In this document: one piece after another, positions 45,760-58,300 of the stretch
Numbering within the stretch: the first letter of the stretch is position 1
Layout: each line of letters starts with the position of its first letter
Source: Brumicola pallidula DSM 14239 = ACAM 615
GTDB lineage: Bacteria > Pseudomonadota > Gammaproteobacteria > Enterobacterales > Alteromonadaceae
Direction: 5' to 3'
Length of the DNA stretch: 64,000 nt
NCBI RefSeq assembly: GCF_000428905.1
Contig: NZ_AUAV01000013.1
Span: forward strand, 62,001-126,000
Program-made: the position numbers and the translations under genes
The notes under the pieces: model-generated
What the model was told of the DNA's origin: nothing
Seen by the model: only the letters and a program-made list of their open reading frames with translations
Databases searched by the model: none

Positions 45760-47478
45760 TTATTTAAATACGATTTTCATGGAGTTTGCAGCTATTAGCT
45801 CCGCTCGCCTTTGGATTGTAACTCCGATTAAGCCAACTAGTAACCATAGATGCACAGCACCGCCGCTTGATCCTGACGCAGTTGCAGGTTCTTGCGGCGC
45901 TGGAACGACGACAACAATCGCGCAACCAGTGCTATCCACCTGAGTACCTGCAGCCGTTCCCGGGCATTGATCATCAGCATCAAGAACGCCATCACCATCG
46001 CTGTCGACTGACGTTTGGGTATTGTTACCAAAAAAGATATTATCTAAAAATAGCGTGCCATTACCTTCTATTTTTAATTGAAAGACCTCGGTTAAATCAA
46101 CAATAGTCGAATAGGTACTAAGCGGTATGACCAGACTTTGCCAAGACTGCTGGACGACATCAACTTCAAAAGATGTTTCAACTGGTCCTGGACTGATAAT
46201 AAAGATTTTCAATGCAGTGGCGTTTTGTGTCCAATAATCCAGATAGATATTATCAAAGGCAGAAACATCCTGTTTATTATTACCAAAATCAGTACCTTGA
46301 TAATCCAATGTCGCGTACTTTAGTACGTTATCTCCTTGGATTTGCTCTTGAGTTACTGTTGTCCCTTGTTCCCAATCAGGATTAAAGTCCACACCTTCAA
46401 TATTTTGATAGCTATCGCTAAATAATGAAATAACCTCATTTTCCGCATTTGTTGGTGTCGGTGCGGCTTCTTCCGGCGCGGTAATAAATTGGCAGCCCGT
46501 TGCATCAACGTCAGCATTTGGAGGTGTATTTGGACATTGATCCAAACTATTAACAACCCCATCGTTGTCGTCGTCTAGCGCCACTGGTGTGCTTTCATTA
46601 CATTGCTGCCATTCGTTTGCATCAGTAGCAACACAATGAGCGACATAGTCTATCTCCATGGTCGCAGTATTTAATTGAGGGTCAACAGCGCCACCTAACG
46701 AACCGCCTATGGCTACGTTCAATAGAACAAACATCGGCTCTTCATATTGAGAACAACTTGATAGATCGTGCTGAGCTACAATATTATCATCCATAAAAAA
46801 AGTAATTTCATCGGCAGTCCATTCAATACCATATGTATGAAAGGCCAAGACATCAGTTGCACCACCAGCATAAGTAGGCCGAGTTTCACCACCGCAATTA
46901 CCTGCATTGAAGAAATTGGTGATGTAACGATCGCCTGAGTTGGCATACCACTCCCAAACATCTATTTCGCCAGCACCTGGGTTAGGCCAATTAACGTTAT
47001 CGTTATCACCTTTGATAGGGTCTTCTGCAATACGGTTTTCTAACATCCAAAATGCGGGCCAGGTACCCCCTCTTAATTCCAAAAAGCGAAGGCGCGTTTC
47101 AATACGGCCATATAAAAACTCAGCTTTGTCTTTGCTGTTAATCCGACCGGACGTCCAAGGACGATCCACCCCATTTTGACCAGGGCAGTTAATATTTTGT
47201 CTGCGCGCGGTAATTTTAAGCGTACCGTCTGACACTTCAAAGTTACGTTGGGCAGAGGTTTCGTCATCGGTGTAACATTGAATCTCGTTATTGTAGTTGG
47301 CTTGAATTTGCGCTGTCCAATTATCCCAGTTAACGCTTTCACCGTCGAAACGCTCTATCCAAGAAACCTCCCAGCCAGCTTGGCTTTGTGCCAACGGCAT
47401 AAAGCAAAAAGCAGTCAAAAACGCTGCTTTTTTAACGTGCTTTTTAGTCAATTGCTTGATCAAATTCGCAATATCCAT
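45760..47478 (-). CDS. secreted glycoside hydrolase family 16 with TSP3 repeats and GlyGly-CTERM-like tail
   Basis: 572-residue exported endo-glycanase. Signal peptide (AAFLTAFCFMPLAQSQA), then a GH16 domain at about 36-290 with the catalytic GEIDVWEW (ExDxxE). A thrombospondin type 3 Ca-binding repeat (DDDNDGVVNSLDQCP), a beta-sandwich module (about 350-480) and a second TSP3 repeat (DSDGDGVLDADDQCP) follow. The tail GSSGGAVHLWLLVGLIGVTIQRR resembles GlyGly-CTERM, which directs sorting to the cell surface by rhombosortase, but 15 residues continue past the Arg pair. The ATG at 47478 has GGAGGGG upstream. Substrate is a marine beta-glucan or galactan; laminarin versus agar-type is not resolved. 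Confidence 0.9.
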   Translation of the reverse strand: MDIANLIKQLTKKHVKKAAFLTAFCFMPLAQSQAGWEVSWIERFDGESVNWDNWTAQIQANYNNEIQCYTDDETSAQRNFEVSDGTLKITARRQNINCPGQNGVDRPWTSGRINSKDKAEFLYGRIETRLRFLELRGGTWPAFWMLENRIAEDPIKGDNDNVNWPNPGAGEIDVWEWYANSGDRYITNFFNAGNCGGETRPTYAGGATDVLAFHTYGIEWTADEITFFMDDNIVAQHDLSSCSQYEEPMFVLLNVAIGGSLGGAVDPQLNTATMEIDYVAHCVATDANEWQQCNESTPVALDDDNDGVVNSLDQCPNTPPNADVDATGCQFITAPEEAAPTPTNAENEVISLFSDSYQNIEGVDFNPDWEQGTTVTQEQIQGDNVLKYATLDYQGTDFGNNKQDVSAFDNIYLDYWTQNATALKIFIISPGPVETSFEVDVVQQSWQSLVIPLSTYSTIVDLTEVFQLKIEGNGTLFLDNIFFGNNTQTSVDSDGDGVLDADDQCPGTAAGTQVDSTGCAIVVVVPAPQEPATASGSSGGAVHLWLLVGLIGVTIQRRAELIAANSMKIVFK

Positions 47479-47633
47479 GTTCAAACCCCTCCAAGATTTA
47501 TACGCTTGTTTGCTAGGTGCAAGTAGTACGTCAAACAGCGTTGTATAATACTTTATTTAACAATTTATTTACAAGCGTCTTGGGGTGAAGTGGACTTTTA
47601 GTAAGACGAGTGAAACCTACCCCTTGAAGTGCC

Positions 47634-50959
<3,326 letters not shown>

Positions 50960-51036
50960 CTAAATATAGCTAAATTTTACCCCTTAGGTTATGCTTAAAT
51001 CTATCTTATTTTTATCCTAAACTATCATTTTTATTT

Positions 51037-51873
51037 ATGAGAAATACGCTTAAAGACATTTTAGATATTGGTCCTAACTGCTATGAGCGCTTTATAGAAT
51101 CTGCTACGTTAGCTGAAATTAAGCCTTTGGAAATCGAACTAGCGGGTTGTTCAAACTTATCAGGAAGATATTGCGTTGCGCGCACAACACCACCTGATCA
51201 CACTTTATTTTACACCCTTAGTGGGCAAGGCAGATTAACCACGCTTCACAAGCAGTATGATCTGACACCGAATACATTGGCCATCTTGCCAGCAAGGCAG
51301 GCTTTTGCAGTGAGCATAGCAGCGAAGCATTGGGACATTTTTTGGATCAACCTTGCCAACACTGCATGCTGGGAGCATGTGGCGTTAAGTGAAGCGCTGG
51401 TATTAGAGAATCAAAAATTCGAACCACTTCACCTCGCCATGGAACTACTATACGCTGAACCTAGTGCTAGTTTGCGTGCAGGTGTGATGCCAATACTTAG
51501 CCATTATCTGCACCTAACGCTTAAAGGCCAGACACAGCAAGAGCACGCACAAAAGGCTTCAAATGATCGTTTACAAAAACTGTTTCAAGAAATTGAAAAA
51601 CGCTTGCAGTTTGATTGGACCATTGATGCTATGTGTAATTATATTCACTATTCATCGCCGCATTTGCATCGTTTGTGCCAAGCGAAGTTTGGTAACAGCC
51701 CAATACAACAACTTATTCATTTGCGTATACAGCGATCCAAAACCTTGTTATTAAATACATCCTGGCCTATCTCACATATTGCGAGTTATGTGGGTTATTC
51801 AAATATTTTTAATTTCTCGAAGCGTTTTAAAAAATCCGTTGGGATATCACCTAGCGGGTTTAGGCATGGTTAG
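51037..51873 (+). CDS. AraC-family regulator, probable activator of lacZ
   Basis: 278 residues: an N-terminal cupin sensor (about 25-160, with HTLFYTLSGQGRLTTLHKQYDLTPNTLAILPA) and a C-terminal AraC DNA-binding domain of two helix-turn-helix motifs (TIDAMCNYIHYSSPHLHRLCQAKFGNSP and ISHIASYVGYSNIFNFSKRFKKSVGISPSGF). It is divergent from lacZ across a 218-base intergenic region, the usual layout for activators that bind a sugar. No ribosome site is obvious before the ATG. Binding of galactose, lactose or an oligosaccharide from the GH16 product is inferred. Confidence 0.9.
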   Translation: MRNTLKDILDIGPNCYERFIESATLAEIKPLEIELAGCSNLSGRYCVARTTPPDHTLFYTLSGQGRLTTLHKQYDLTPNTLAILPARQAFAVSIAAKHWDIFWINLANTACWEHVALSEALVLENQKFEPLHLAMELLYAEPSASLRAGVMPILSHYLHLTLKGQTQQEHAQKASNDRLQKLFQEIEKRLQFDWTIDAMCNYIHYSSPHLHRLCQAKFGNSPIQQLIHLRIQRSKTLLLNTSWPISHIASYVGYSNIFNFSKRFKKSVGISPSGFRHG

Positions 51874-52322
51874 TGGTTAGCGCTTAATCTCAGCTAGGTA
51901 GCAGGCAACGTTAGTGAAAAAACAGAAATAGCTTGATGCATAGGAGTAACCTCCGCCAATTATGACAACTCCAATGCCACAATTGTCACTTAACTCTCCT
52001 AATCTGAGACGGCTAGGGGCCGTTCACGTGTTTTAGCTTGGATTTTATGACCATTTTTGGCATCCATTGTCTACCATTTTTAATAGATAATAATAGCCTA
52101 CACTATCCAGTATGAAGGGGGAATAAGAAGCTGGCGCGTTGTTGTTTGCATTTGTTTTATTCCGTCAATTAGGTAAATCTGTGCACTACTTTGCAACAAT
52201 GGAGCGGTTCATGCTTAGCACTATACTGTCAGTGATTTGCCATCCGTCAGTTTTTTTTGTTTTACTTAAAATACCGTTGCTCGGGTGACATTTTGTAACC
52301 ATCTACATGAATAGGTAACAAT
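51874..52322. other. cydABDC upstream region
   Basis: 449 bases without a gene. It should contain the cyd promoter. No perfect FNR or ArcA site was recognised. A loose inverted repeat TGACAA/TTGTCA with a 14-base loop lies near 51963-51988, of unknown meaning. Confidence 0.4.
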
Positions 52323-53720
52323 ATGGAATTAGACCCCCTCATACTCTCGAGAATTCAGTTTGCGTTTATTGTTTGCTTTCACGCTATATTCCCGGTATTC
52401 ACTATCGGATTAGCAAGCACCATTGCTGGATTCGAAACGCTGCACTTCAAAACCGGTAACCCTATTTGGCAAAAGTTATCTAAATTTTGGATCCAAGTCT
52501 TTGCCGTCGTATTTGGTATAGGTGTGGTCTCCGGTATTGTTATGTCTTTTCAGTTTGGAACGAACTGGAGTAATTTCTCTTATGCTACCGCAAATTTTTT
52601 AGGTCCGGTTTTGAGTTACGAAGTAATAACTGCCTTCTTCTTAGAAGCAGCGTTCCTTGGTGTCCTATTATTTGGGCGAGACAAAGTGCCGCAGGGGGTT
52701 CATCTATTTGCTGCAATAATGGTGGCTTCTGGGACTTTTATTTCCTCTTTTTGGATTTTATCAGCGAACTCACTCATGCAGACGCCGGAAGGTTTAGAGC
52801 TTATTAACGGCATGTACTATGTTACGTCGTGGTCGGACGCCCTATTTACACCTTCATTCGGTTACCGCTTTTTGCACATGGCCCTTGCCTCATTCTTAAC
52901 CGCGGCATTTGTTGTCGCCGGCGTTAGTGCTTGGTTTGTCATACAAAAACGTGAACTAGAAGCGAATAAAAAAGCACTTTCCGTGGCTTTGTGGTTTTTA
53001 TTGGTGCTTGCGCCTACTCAAGTAATCGTTGGTGATTTTCACGGTTTAAATACCTTGGAACATCAGCCTACCAAAGTAGCTGCGATGGAAGGAAACTGGG
53101 AAAAATCAACTGGTGTGCCACTTTTACTATTTGCCATTCCAGATCAAGAGGCGCAAACCAACCACTTTGAAGTGAAGATTCCTAAATTAGCCAGTTATGT
53201 ATTAACACATGATTGGGATGGCGAAGTACCCGGATTAAAAGATGTACCTGAGGAAGAACGGCCCAACGTATTTATTGTGTTTTGGTCTTTCCGGATTATG
53301 GTTGGACTTGGTTTACTGATGGTTATATTCGCTATTTGGGGCTTAGTTTTGCGACCTAAAGGAAGAATTTACAAGTCGACTACATTTTTAAATGGCTTAC
53401 GTTTAATGAGTATAAGTCCATTTATTGCGGTTCTAGCAGGCTGGGTAGTTACTGAGGCAGGTAGAGCTCCTTGGCTCATATATGGGCAAATGACCCATGC
53501 TCAAGGATTAACGCCTTCACTTACTGGCGGCATGGCTTTATTCACGCTAATCGGCTACATAGTGGTTTATACCTTAGTTTTTAGTTCAGGTATTTATTAC
53601 TTATTAAAAGTATTTAGAGGTGGTTTAGAAAAAGCAAACGCACCTCACGAAATGGACGAAATAGAACGTCCAAGCAGACCCTTTTCAGCAGCGCACGTTG
53701 CAATCGATGGAGATGCATAA
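52323..53720 (+). CDS. cydA: cytochrome bd ubiquinol oxidase subunit I (short Q-loop, CIO type)
   Basis: 465-residue heme-bearing subunit of a bd-type quinol oxidase in the inner membrane. RIQFAFIVCFHAIFPVFTIG contains the heme b595 His, YRFLHMALASFLTAAFVVAG the heme b558 His, and GWVVTEAGRAPW the conserved Glu and Arg block. It lacks the C-terminal Q-loop insertion of E. coli CydA (522 residues) and matches the shorter, cyanide-insensitive CioA class. AGGTAA precedes the ATG. First gene of cydABDC, ending 2 bases before cydB. Confidence 0.93.
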   Translation: MELDPLILSRIQFAFIVCFHAIFPVFTIGLASTIAGFETLHFKTGNPIWQKLSKFWIQVFAVVFGIGVVSGIVMSFQFGTNWSNFSYATANFLGPVLSYEVITAFFLEAAFLGVLLFGRDKVPQGVHLFAAIMVASGTFISSFWILSANSLMQTPEGLELINGMYYVTSWSDALFTPSFGYRFLHMALASFLTAAFVVAGVSAWFVIQKRELEANKKALSVALWFLLVLAPTQVIVGDFHGLNTLEHQPTKVAAMEGNWEKSTGVPLLLFAIPDQEAQTNHFEVKIPKLASYVLTHDWDGEVPGLKDVPEEERPNVFIVFWSFRIMVGLGLLMVIFAIWGLVLRPKGRIYKSTTFLNGLRLMSISPFIAVLAGWVVTEAGRAPWLIYGQMTHAQGLTPSLTGGMALFTLIGYIVVYTLVFSSGIYYLLKVFRGGLEKANAPHEMDEIERPSRPFSAAHVAIDGDA

Positions 53721-53722
53721 TT

Positions 53723-54724
53723 ATGGAACAGCAATTTGATTTAACCGTTATTTGGGCAGGCATTATTGGTTTTGGATTAATGATGTATGTATTAATGGAC
53801 GGCTTTGATTTAGGCCAAGGAATATTGTTCCCCTTTGCGCCAGACGAGAAAGCACGAGACACCATGATGAATTCTATCGCACCGGTTTGGGATGGCAATG
53901 AAACCTGGCTAGTATTAGGCGGTGCGGGGCTTTTAGCTGCATTTCCTTTAGTCTATTCGATATTTTTACCGGCACTTTATATCGGTGTTTTTTTACTCCT
54001 ATCAGGACTCATTTTTAGAGGTGTGGCCTTTGAATTCCGCTTCAAAGCTAAAACGTCTAAATACTTATGGAGCTGGTCTTTCTCGGTTGGCTCTATTGTT
54101 GCTGCGTTCGCACAAGGAGCGGTTGTTGGTGCTTATATACAAGGCTTTGAAACTGAGGGGTTTGTTTATTCAGGCGGGGCGCTTGACTGGCTTACCCCTT
54201 TCACCGTGATCACGGGGCTGGGTTTGGTTGCTGGTTACTCACTTTTGGGAAGCACTTGGCTGATCATGAAAACTGAGGGCGCCTTGCAAGACTGGGCTTA
54301 TAAAATAACACCGCGTTTGCTCGCTGGGCTGTTAACTGTTTTTACCATCGTTTGTATTTACACTCCATTTATTGATGCTAATGTAAAAACGCGTTGGTTT
54401 GATAATATTAGTGTTATTTGGATTTTACCGGCGCTAACCCTTTATTGTTCGTACATAGTTTTAAGGTCAGTGAAAAAGAGACAAGACGGCATGCCATTCG
54501 TCGCATCTATGGGTATTTTCTTGTTTAGCTACCTTGGATTATTAGTCAGCAAATGGCCATACATCGTACCGCCTAATTTTACAATTTACGATGCCGCATC
54601 AGCCTATAATTCGCAATTGTTTTTACTCCTAGGTTTCCTATTTGTTATCCCGATTATTCTAACGTATACGACCTGGACATATTGGGTATTTAGAGGAAAA
54701 GTAAAACAAGGTGGTTACCACTAA
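53723..54724 (+). CDS. cydB: cytochrome bd ubiquinol oxidase subunit II
   Basis: 333-residue membrane subunit. Typical blocks: MDGFDLGQGILFPF in helix 1, WDGNETWLVLGGAGLLAAFPLVYS, FEFRFKA and a final YTTWTYWVFRGKV. Its length fits CioB better than E. coli CydB (379). GGAG stands 14 bases upstream of the ATG within the end of cydA. No small CydX/CydZ gene was found between cydB and cydD. It overlaps the cydD frame by 14 bases. Confidence 0.93.
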   Translation: MEQQFDLTVIWAGIIGFGLMMYVLMDGFDLGQGILFPFAPDEKARDTMMNSIAPVWDGNETWLVLGGAGLLAAFPLVYSIFLPALYIGVFLLLSGLIFRGVAFEFRFKAKTSKYLWSWSFSVGSIVAAFAQGAVVGAYIQGFETEGFVYSGGALDWLTPFTVITGLGLVAGYSLLGSTWLIMKTEGALQDWAYKITPRLLAGLLTVFTIVCIYTPFIDANVKTRWFDNISVIWILPALTLYCSYIVLRSVKKRQDGMPFVASMGIFLFSYLGLLVSKWPYIVPPNFTIYDAASAYNSQLFLLLGFLFVIPIILTYTTWTYWVFRGKVKQGGYH

Positions 54725-56459
54725 TCCGATGACAAAGACCGTAGGATTGCCGCATGAGCGAACAGGCCGCGACTTTTTAAATTCATACGCGTCCAAGCAA
54801 CGTCGTGCGCTCTCAATGGCAGTGACGGCCGGTTCATTGTCAACGGTATTTATGTTGACGCAATGGCTGTCCTTTTCTTTTATAGCCGAAAAACTCATCA
54901 TTGAGAATGAATCACTCGCGACAATGAGTTATTTGCTTATCATATTTGTTTGTGCGGTTATTGGCCGCACTCTATTGACTCGATTACAGACATCATTTTC
55001 GCAAACAGCCAGTCTCTGCATCCGGCGTGATATTCGAAGCGTCATCTTGGCGCATTGGCGCACATCCAGCCCACTTAATTTAAAAGAGACGTCGGTTGGC
55101 GCTTCCGCAGCTCAGTGGGTTGAAGAAGTCGAAGCAATGGATGGTTATTTTTCTCGGTATTGGCCACAGCAACTATTAGCTGTTATGTCGCCATTATTGA
55201 TTTTGTGTGTTGTTGCTTATTTGAATTGGTTATGCGCTTTGTTATTACTCATTTCTGCCCCCCTTATCCCGTTATTTATGATTTTAGTGGGAATGGGCGC
55301 AGAGCAGCTCAATCAAAAATACTCTACTATTCGACAACGCTTAGCCGGCCACTTTTTAGACCGCGTTGCCAACCTGTCTACTATTAAAATGTTAGGCGCT
55401 GAAAAAGCAGTTTTTGAAGAAGTTGGTGAGCATAGCGATAATTATCGTAAGGTGGTAATGAAAACTCTTAAACTGGCCTTTTTGTCGTCAACCGTTTTAG
55501 AATTTTTTACTAGTATAGCTATTGCTAGTTTAGCTATTTATATTGGATTTTCGCTGTATGGTGCAATTACATGGGGTCCTGCAGATAGCCTATCGCTATT
55601 CACCGGTCTCGTGATTTTAATACTCGCACCTGAGTTTTTTCAACCGCTGCGAAATCTATCACAGTATTATCACGACCGCGCAACCGCACTTGGGGCGGCT
55701 AATAATCTTGTCATACTACTCAATAGAGGGGCGGATGATAAACCATCAAATAATCGCAAAGATATAAAAGAGTCACTAAAAAAACAAATAAGTACCAGCA
55801 AAGAACGCGGCGATGAAGCACGTATCGAACTGCATAAGCTGTGTGTTGCATTTGAAGAAAGTAGCGTATTGACTAAACCAATTAATATTGCACTGAACAC
55901 CGGCCAAACCCTTGTTATTACCGGTAGTTCCGGCACGGGTAAGTCTACATTGCTGAATATTATTGCAGGCTATATACCTGCTACACATGGCCAACTGCAT
56001 TTTTATCCTAAACATGACTTACCCATTGCCTATCTGCCGCAAAACGCATGGATAAAAAATGACACTATTATCAATAATCTTGCTGCGTTAGCGCCCAATG
56101 CAAGTAAAAAGGAAATGCTAGATGCACTCGATATACTTGGCTTGGCGAGCGAATTGGCGCTTAATCATTCAGGTCTGGATACCGTTATCGGTGAGCATGG
56201 ACAAGGACTTTCTGGTGGCCAAATGCAGCGTATTGCATTGGCAAGAGTATTACTCAATCCTGCACCGATTGTACTTTTAGATGAGCCATCTGCAAAGCTA
56301 GATTTGATCAGTAAAGAATTCATTATTAAGGCGCTTAAAAGCTTAAAAGCAGATGTGATTTTAATTATTGCGACACACGATCCCTCTCTGATTTGCATTG
56401 CGGATATTCACCTCAACTTAGATACACTAAGAGAAACAGACAATGCAGTACTGGTTTAA
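54711..56459 (+). CDS. cydD: thiol reductant ABC exporter subunit CydD
   Basis: 582-residue half-transporter with six membrane helices (about 35-330) and an ATPase domain carrying GSSGTGKSTL (Walker A), GLSGGQMQRIALARVL (signature) and PIVLLDEPSAKLD (Walker B). With CydC it exports glutathione/cysteine, needed to assemble cytochrome bd in the periplasm. Start is uncertain: GTG at 54711 inside cydB or ATG at 54729, neither with a clear ribosome site. The stop overlaps cydC by 17 bases, indicating one operon. Confidence 0.92.
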   Translation: MVTTNPMTKTVGLPHERTGRDFLNSYASKQRRALSMAVTAGSLSTVFMLTQWLSFSFIAEKLIIENESLATMSYLLIIFVCAVIGRTLLTRLQTSFSQTASLCIRRDIRSVILAHWRTSSPLNLKETSVGASAAQWVEEVEAMDGYFSRYWPQQLLAVMSPLLILCVVAYLNWLCALLLLISAPLIPLFMILVGMGAEQLNQKYSTIRQRLAGHFLDRVANLSTIKMLGAEKAVFEEVGEHSDNYRKVVMKTLKLAFLSSTVLEFFTSIAIASLAIYIGFSLYGAITWGPADSLSLFTGLVILILAPEFFQPLRNLSQYYHDRATALGAANNLVILLNRGADDKPSNNRKDIKESLKKQISTSKERGDEARIELHKLCVAFEESSVLTKPINIALNTGQTLVITGSSGTGKSTLLNIIAGYIPATHGQLHFYPKHDLPIAYLPQNAWIKNDTIINNLAALAPNASKKEMLDALDILGLASELALNHSGLDTVIGEHGQGLSGGQMQRIALARVLLNPAPIVLLDEPSAKLDLISKEFIIKALKSLKADVILIIATHDPSLICIADIHLNLDTLRETDNAVLV

Positions 56460-58110
56460 TTTACTCTTAAAAAGTCAGGGCCGCCGCTTATATTGGGGTA
56501 TATTTTGGGCCTTCTTTTCTGCCGTTTCAGCTGTCGCGTTATTAGCCCTTTCGGGCTGGTTTATTACCGCAACCGCATTAACTGGGGTTGCCATAACGGC
56601 TGGCATATTTGTCAGGTTTGATATGTACTTACCCGGTTCTGGCATTCGGTTTTTTGCATTGAGTCGAACGATCGGCCGTTATATAGAAAGAATATATAAT
56701 CATGACACTATTTTGCGCTTAATTTCTGCGTTTAGGTTAAGACTTTTTAAGGGCTTATCTGACTTGCCACTCAGTGAGTTGCGCGCAACATCAGACAGCG
56801 AATGGTTAGGTAAACTAACCGCTGATTTAGACTCTCTTGATAGCATATTAATTCGTTATACTATTCCACCCATCGTCGCCACTTTAGTTATTTTGACCCT
56901 CACTTTATTTTTGAGCTTCATTTGGCTTGAACTCGCCTTATATCTCGGCGGATCCATGCTTTTATGTATTGCGGTTATTATCGGTCTTACTATTACCCAA
57001 ACGAAACGCGTAGCTGCAGCATCATCTCTTTTGCTCAGTGAACTTCGAGCTGACATTATCGAGCATCTGCAAGGCGCGTTTGTCTTGCAGTCACAGGGCT
57101 TAATGGAGCGTCACGAAGCTCAGATACTAAGCCGCCTCAATTGCTTTAATGATATTGAAAAGTCATTGAATTCAAGAGTAGCGAATATCCAGTTGCTTTT
57201 GGACACCATTCTTGGGCTGGTATTGATTGTTTTGGTTATTGTTGGACTTTATTCAGTCGGATCATCAAGCATCAGCGGACCGACTGCTGTCATGCTAGCG
57301 ATGCTGTTTATCGGTGTGTCGGAAATGTTGCAAAGTATTCCAAGTCAGTTTAGTACATGGGGTAAAACAGATTTTTCTGCAAATAGACTGAAAGAGTTAG
57401 TAAAGCAGCCACATACTAAAACTGATCCACAAAAAGTTGATATTGAGGCTGTTTCTGTCAGGTTATCTGATCACCCTAAGATCCCGATCAGCCAAAAAAA
57501 AGATCTGGTATTTTTGTTAGCGACTCAACAATTACACTTAATTTATGGTCGTTCGGGCACAGGTAAATCAACCTTAGCTAATTTACTGGTGGGCACTGGG
57601 CTGTCTAAAGATCAAGAGAAAATAAGTATCACGGTTAATGCGGGCACCAGTTTGCTAGATATTGCTTCAAGCGACTGGCACAGCAGTCTGGGTTACCTTG
57701 ATCAGAGCAACGCCATTTTAGCCGGTACACTCGGGTATAACTTAGCTTTAGGTTTACAAACAATATCCGAAGGTGCGATTTGGCATGCCCTTGAGATGGT
57801 TGAGTTGGACGAGTGGGCAAACGATTTACCACAGGGGCTTAATACCTGGCTAGGCGAAACTGGCGGTAAAGTATCCGGAGGACAAGCGCGCCGGATCTGC
57901 TTATGTAGAATACTATTGAGAGACCCGAAATTGGTTATTTTGGATGAGCCTTTTAACGGTATAGACACTACTATGGCATGCCGTATTTGGCAAAATATCG
58001 CGCTCTGGCTGGACCCCAAAATGGTCGTTCTACTCACACACGAAAGGCCTATCTTCTTGAGTGATGAAGAGACCATAAGTGAAGTCTGTTTGGATGTGTT
58101 TACAAAATAA
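56443..58110 (+). CDS. cydC: thiol reductant ABC exporter subunit CydC
   Basis: 555-residue partner of CydD. Membrane helices occupy about 15-300; the ATPase domain has GRSGTGKST (Walker A), KVSGGQARRICLCRIL (signature) and LVILDEPFNGID (Walker B). The signature replaces the usual LSGGQ with VSGGQ, a mild change. Last gene of cydABDC, starting 17 bases inside cydD with AAGAGA before its ATG. The inverted repeat TCTTGCAC/GTGCAAGA (58119-58126 and 58183-58190) after it could mark the transcript end. Confidence 0.92.
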   Translation: MQYWFNLLLKSQGRRLYWGIFWAFFSAVSAVALLALSGWFITATALTGVAITAGIFVRFDMYLPGSGIRFFALSRTIGRYIERIYNHDTILRLISAFRLRLFKGLSDLPLSELRATSDSEWLGKLTADLDSLDSILIRYTIPPIVATLVILTLTLFLSFIWLELALYLGGSMLLCIAVIIGLTITQTKRVAAASSLLLSELRADIIEHLQGAFVLQSQGLMERHEAQILSRLNCFNDIEKSLNSRVANIQLLLDTILGLVLIVLVIVGLYSVGSSSISGPTAVMLAMLFIGVSEMLQSIPSQFSTWGKTDFSANRLKELVKQPHTKTDPQKVDIEAVSVRLSDHPKIPISQKKDLVFLLATQQLHLIYGRSGTGKSTLANLLVGTGLSKDQEKISITVNAGTSLLDIASSDWHSSLGYLDQSNAILAGTLGYNLALGLQTISEGAIWHALEMVELDEWANDLPQGLNTWLGETGGKVSGGQARRICLCRILLRDPKLVILDEPFNGIDTTMACRIWQNIALWLDPKMVVLLTHERPIFLSDEETISEVCLDVFTK

Positions 58111-58300
58111 TATCTAACTCTTGCACCTACACAAAGCGTCTTTAAGAGAGAAATTATCCTCAAGTTAACGAGGCTCTGATGAGTGCAAGACTTTATTCAT
58201 CGGGGCTAAAGAAATCCCTAAGCGACAGTTGGCTTTTAATGTAATTCCAACTCGAAAAGCGTTACTATTTACGCCACAACCTATACGGAAAAGATATCTT

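Noticed and set aside
51960-52322. FNR or ArcA sites before cydA
   Set aside because: No match to TTGAT-N4-ATCAA or a clear ArcA pattern was found by eye.
58119-58190. Inverted repeat TCTTGCAC/GTGCAAGA after cydC as a structured RNA
   Set aside because: The 56-base loop and lack of inner pairing make it a weak candidate; recorded only as a possible transcript-end element.
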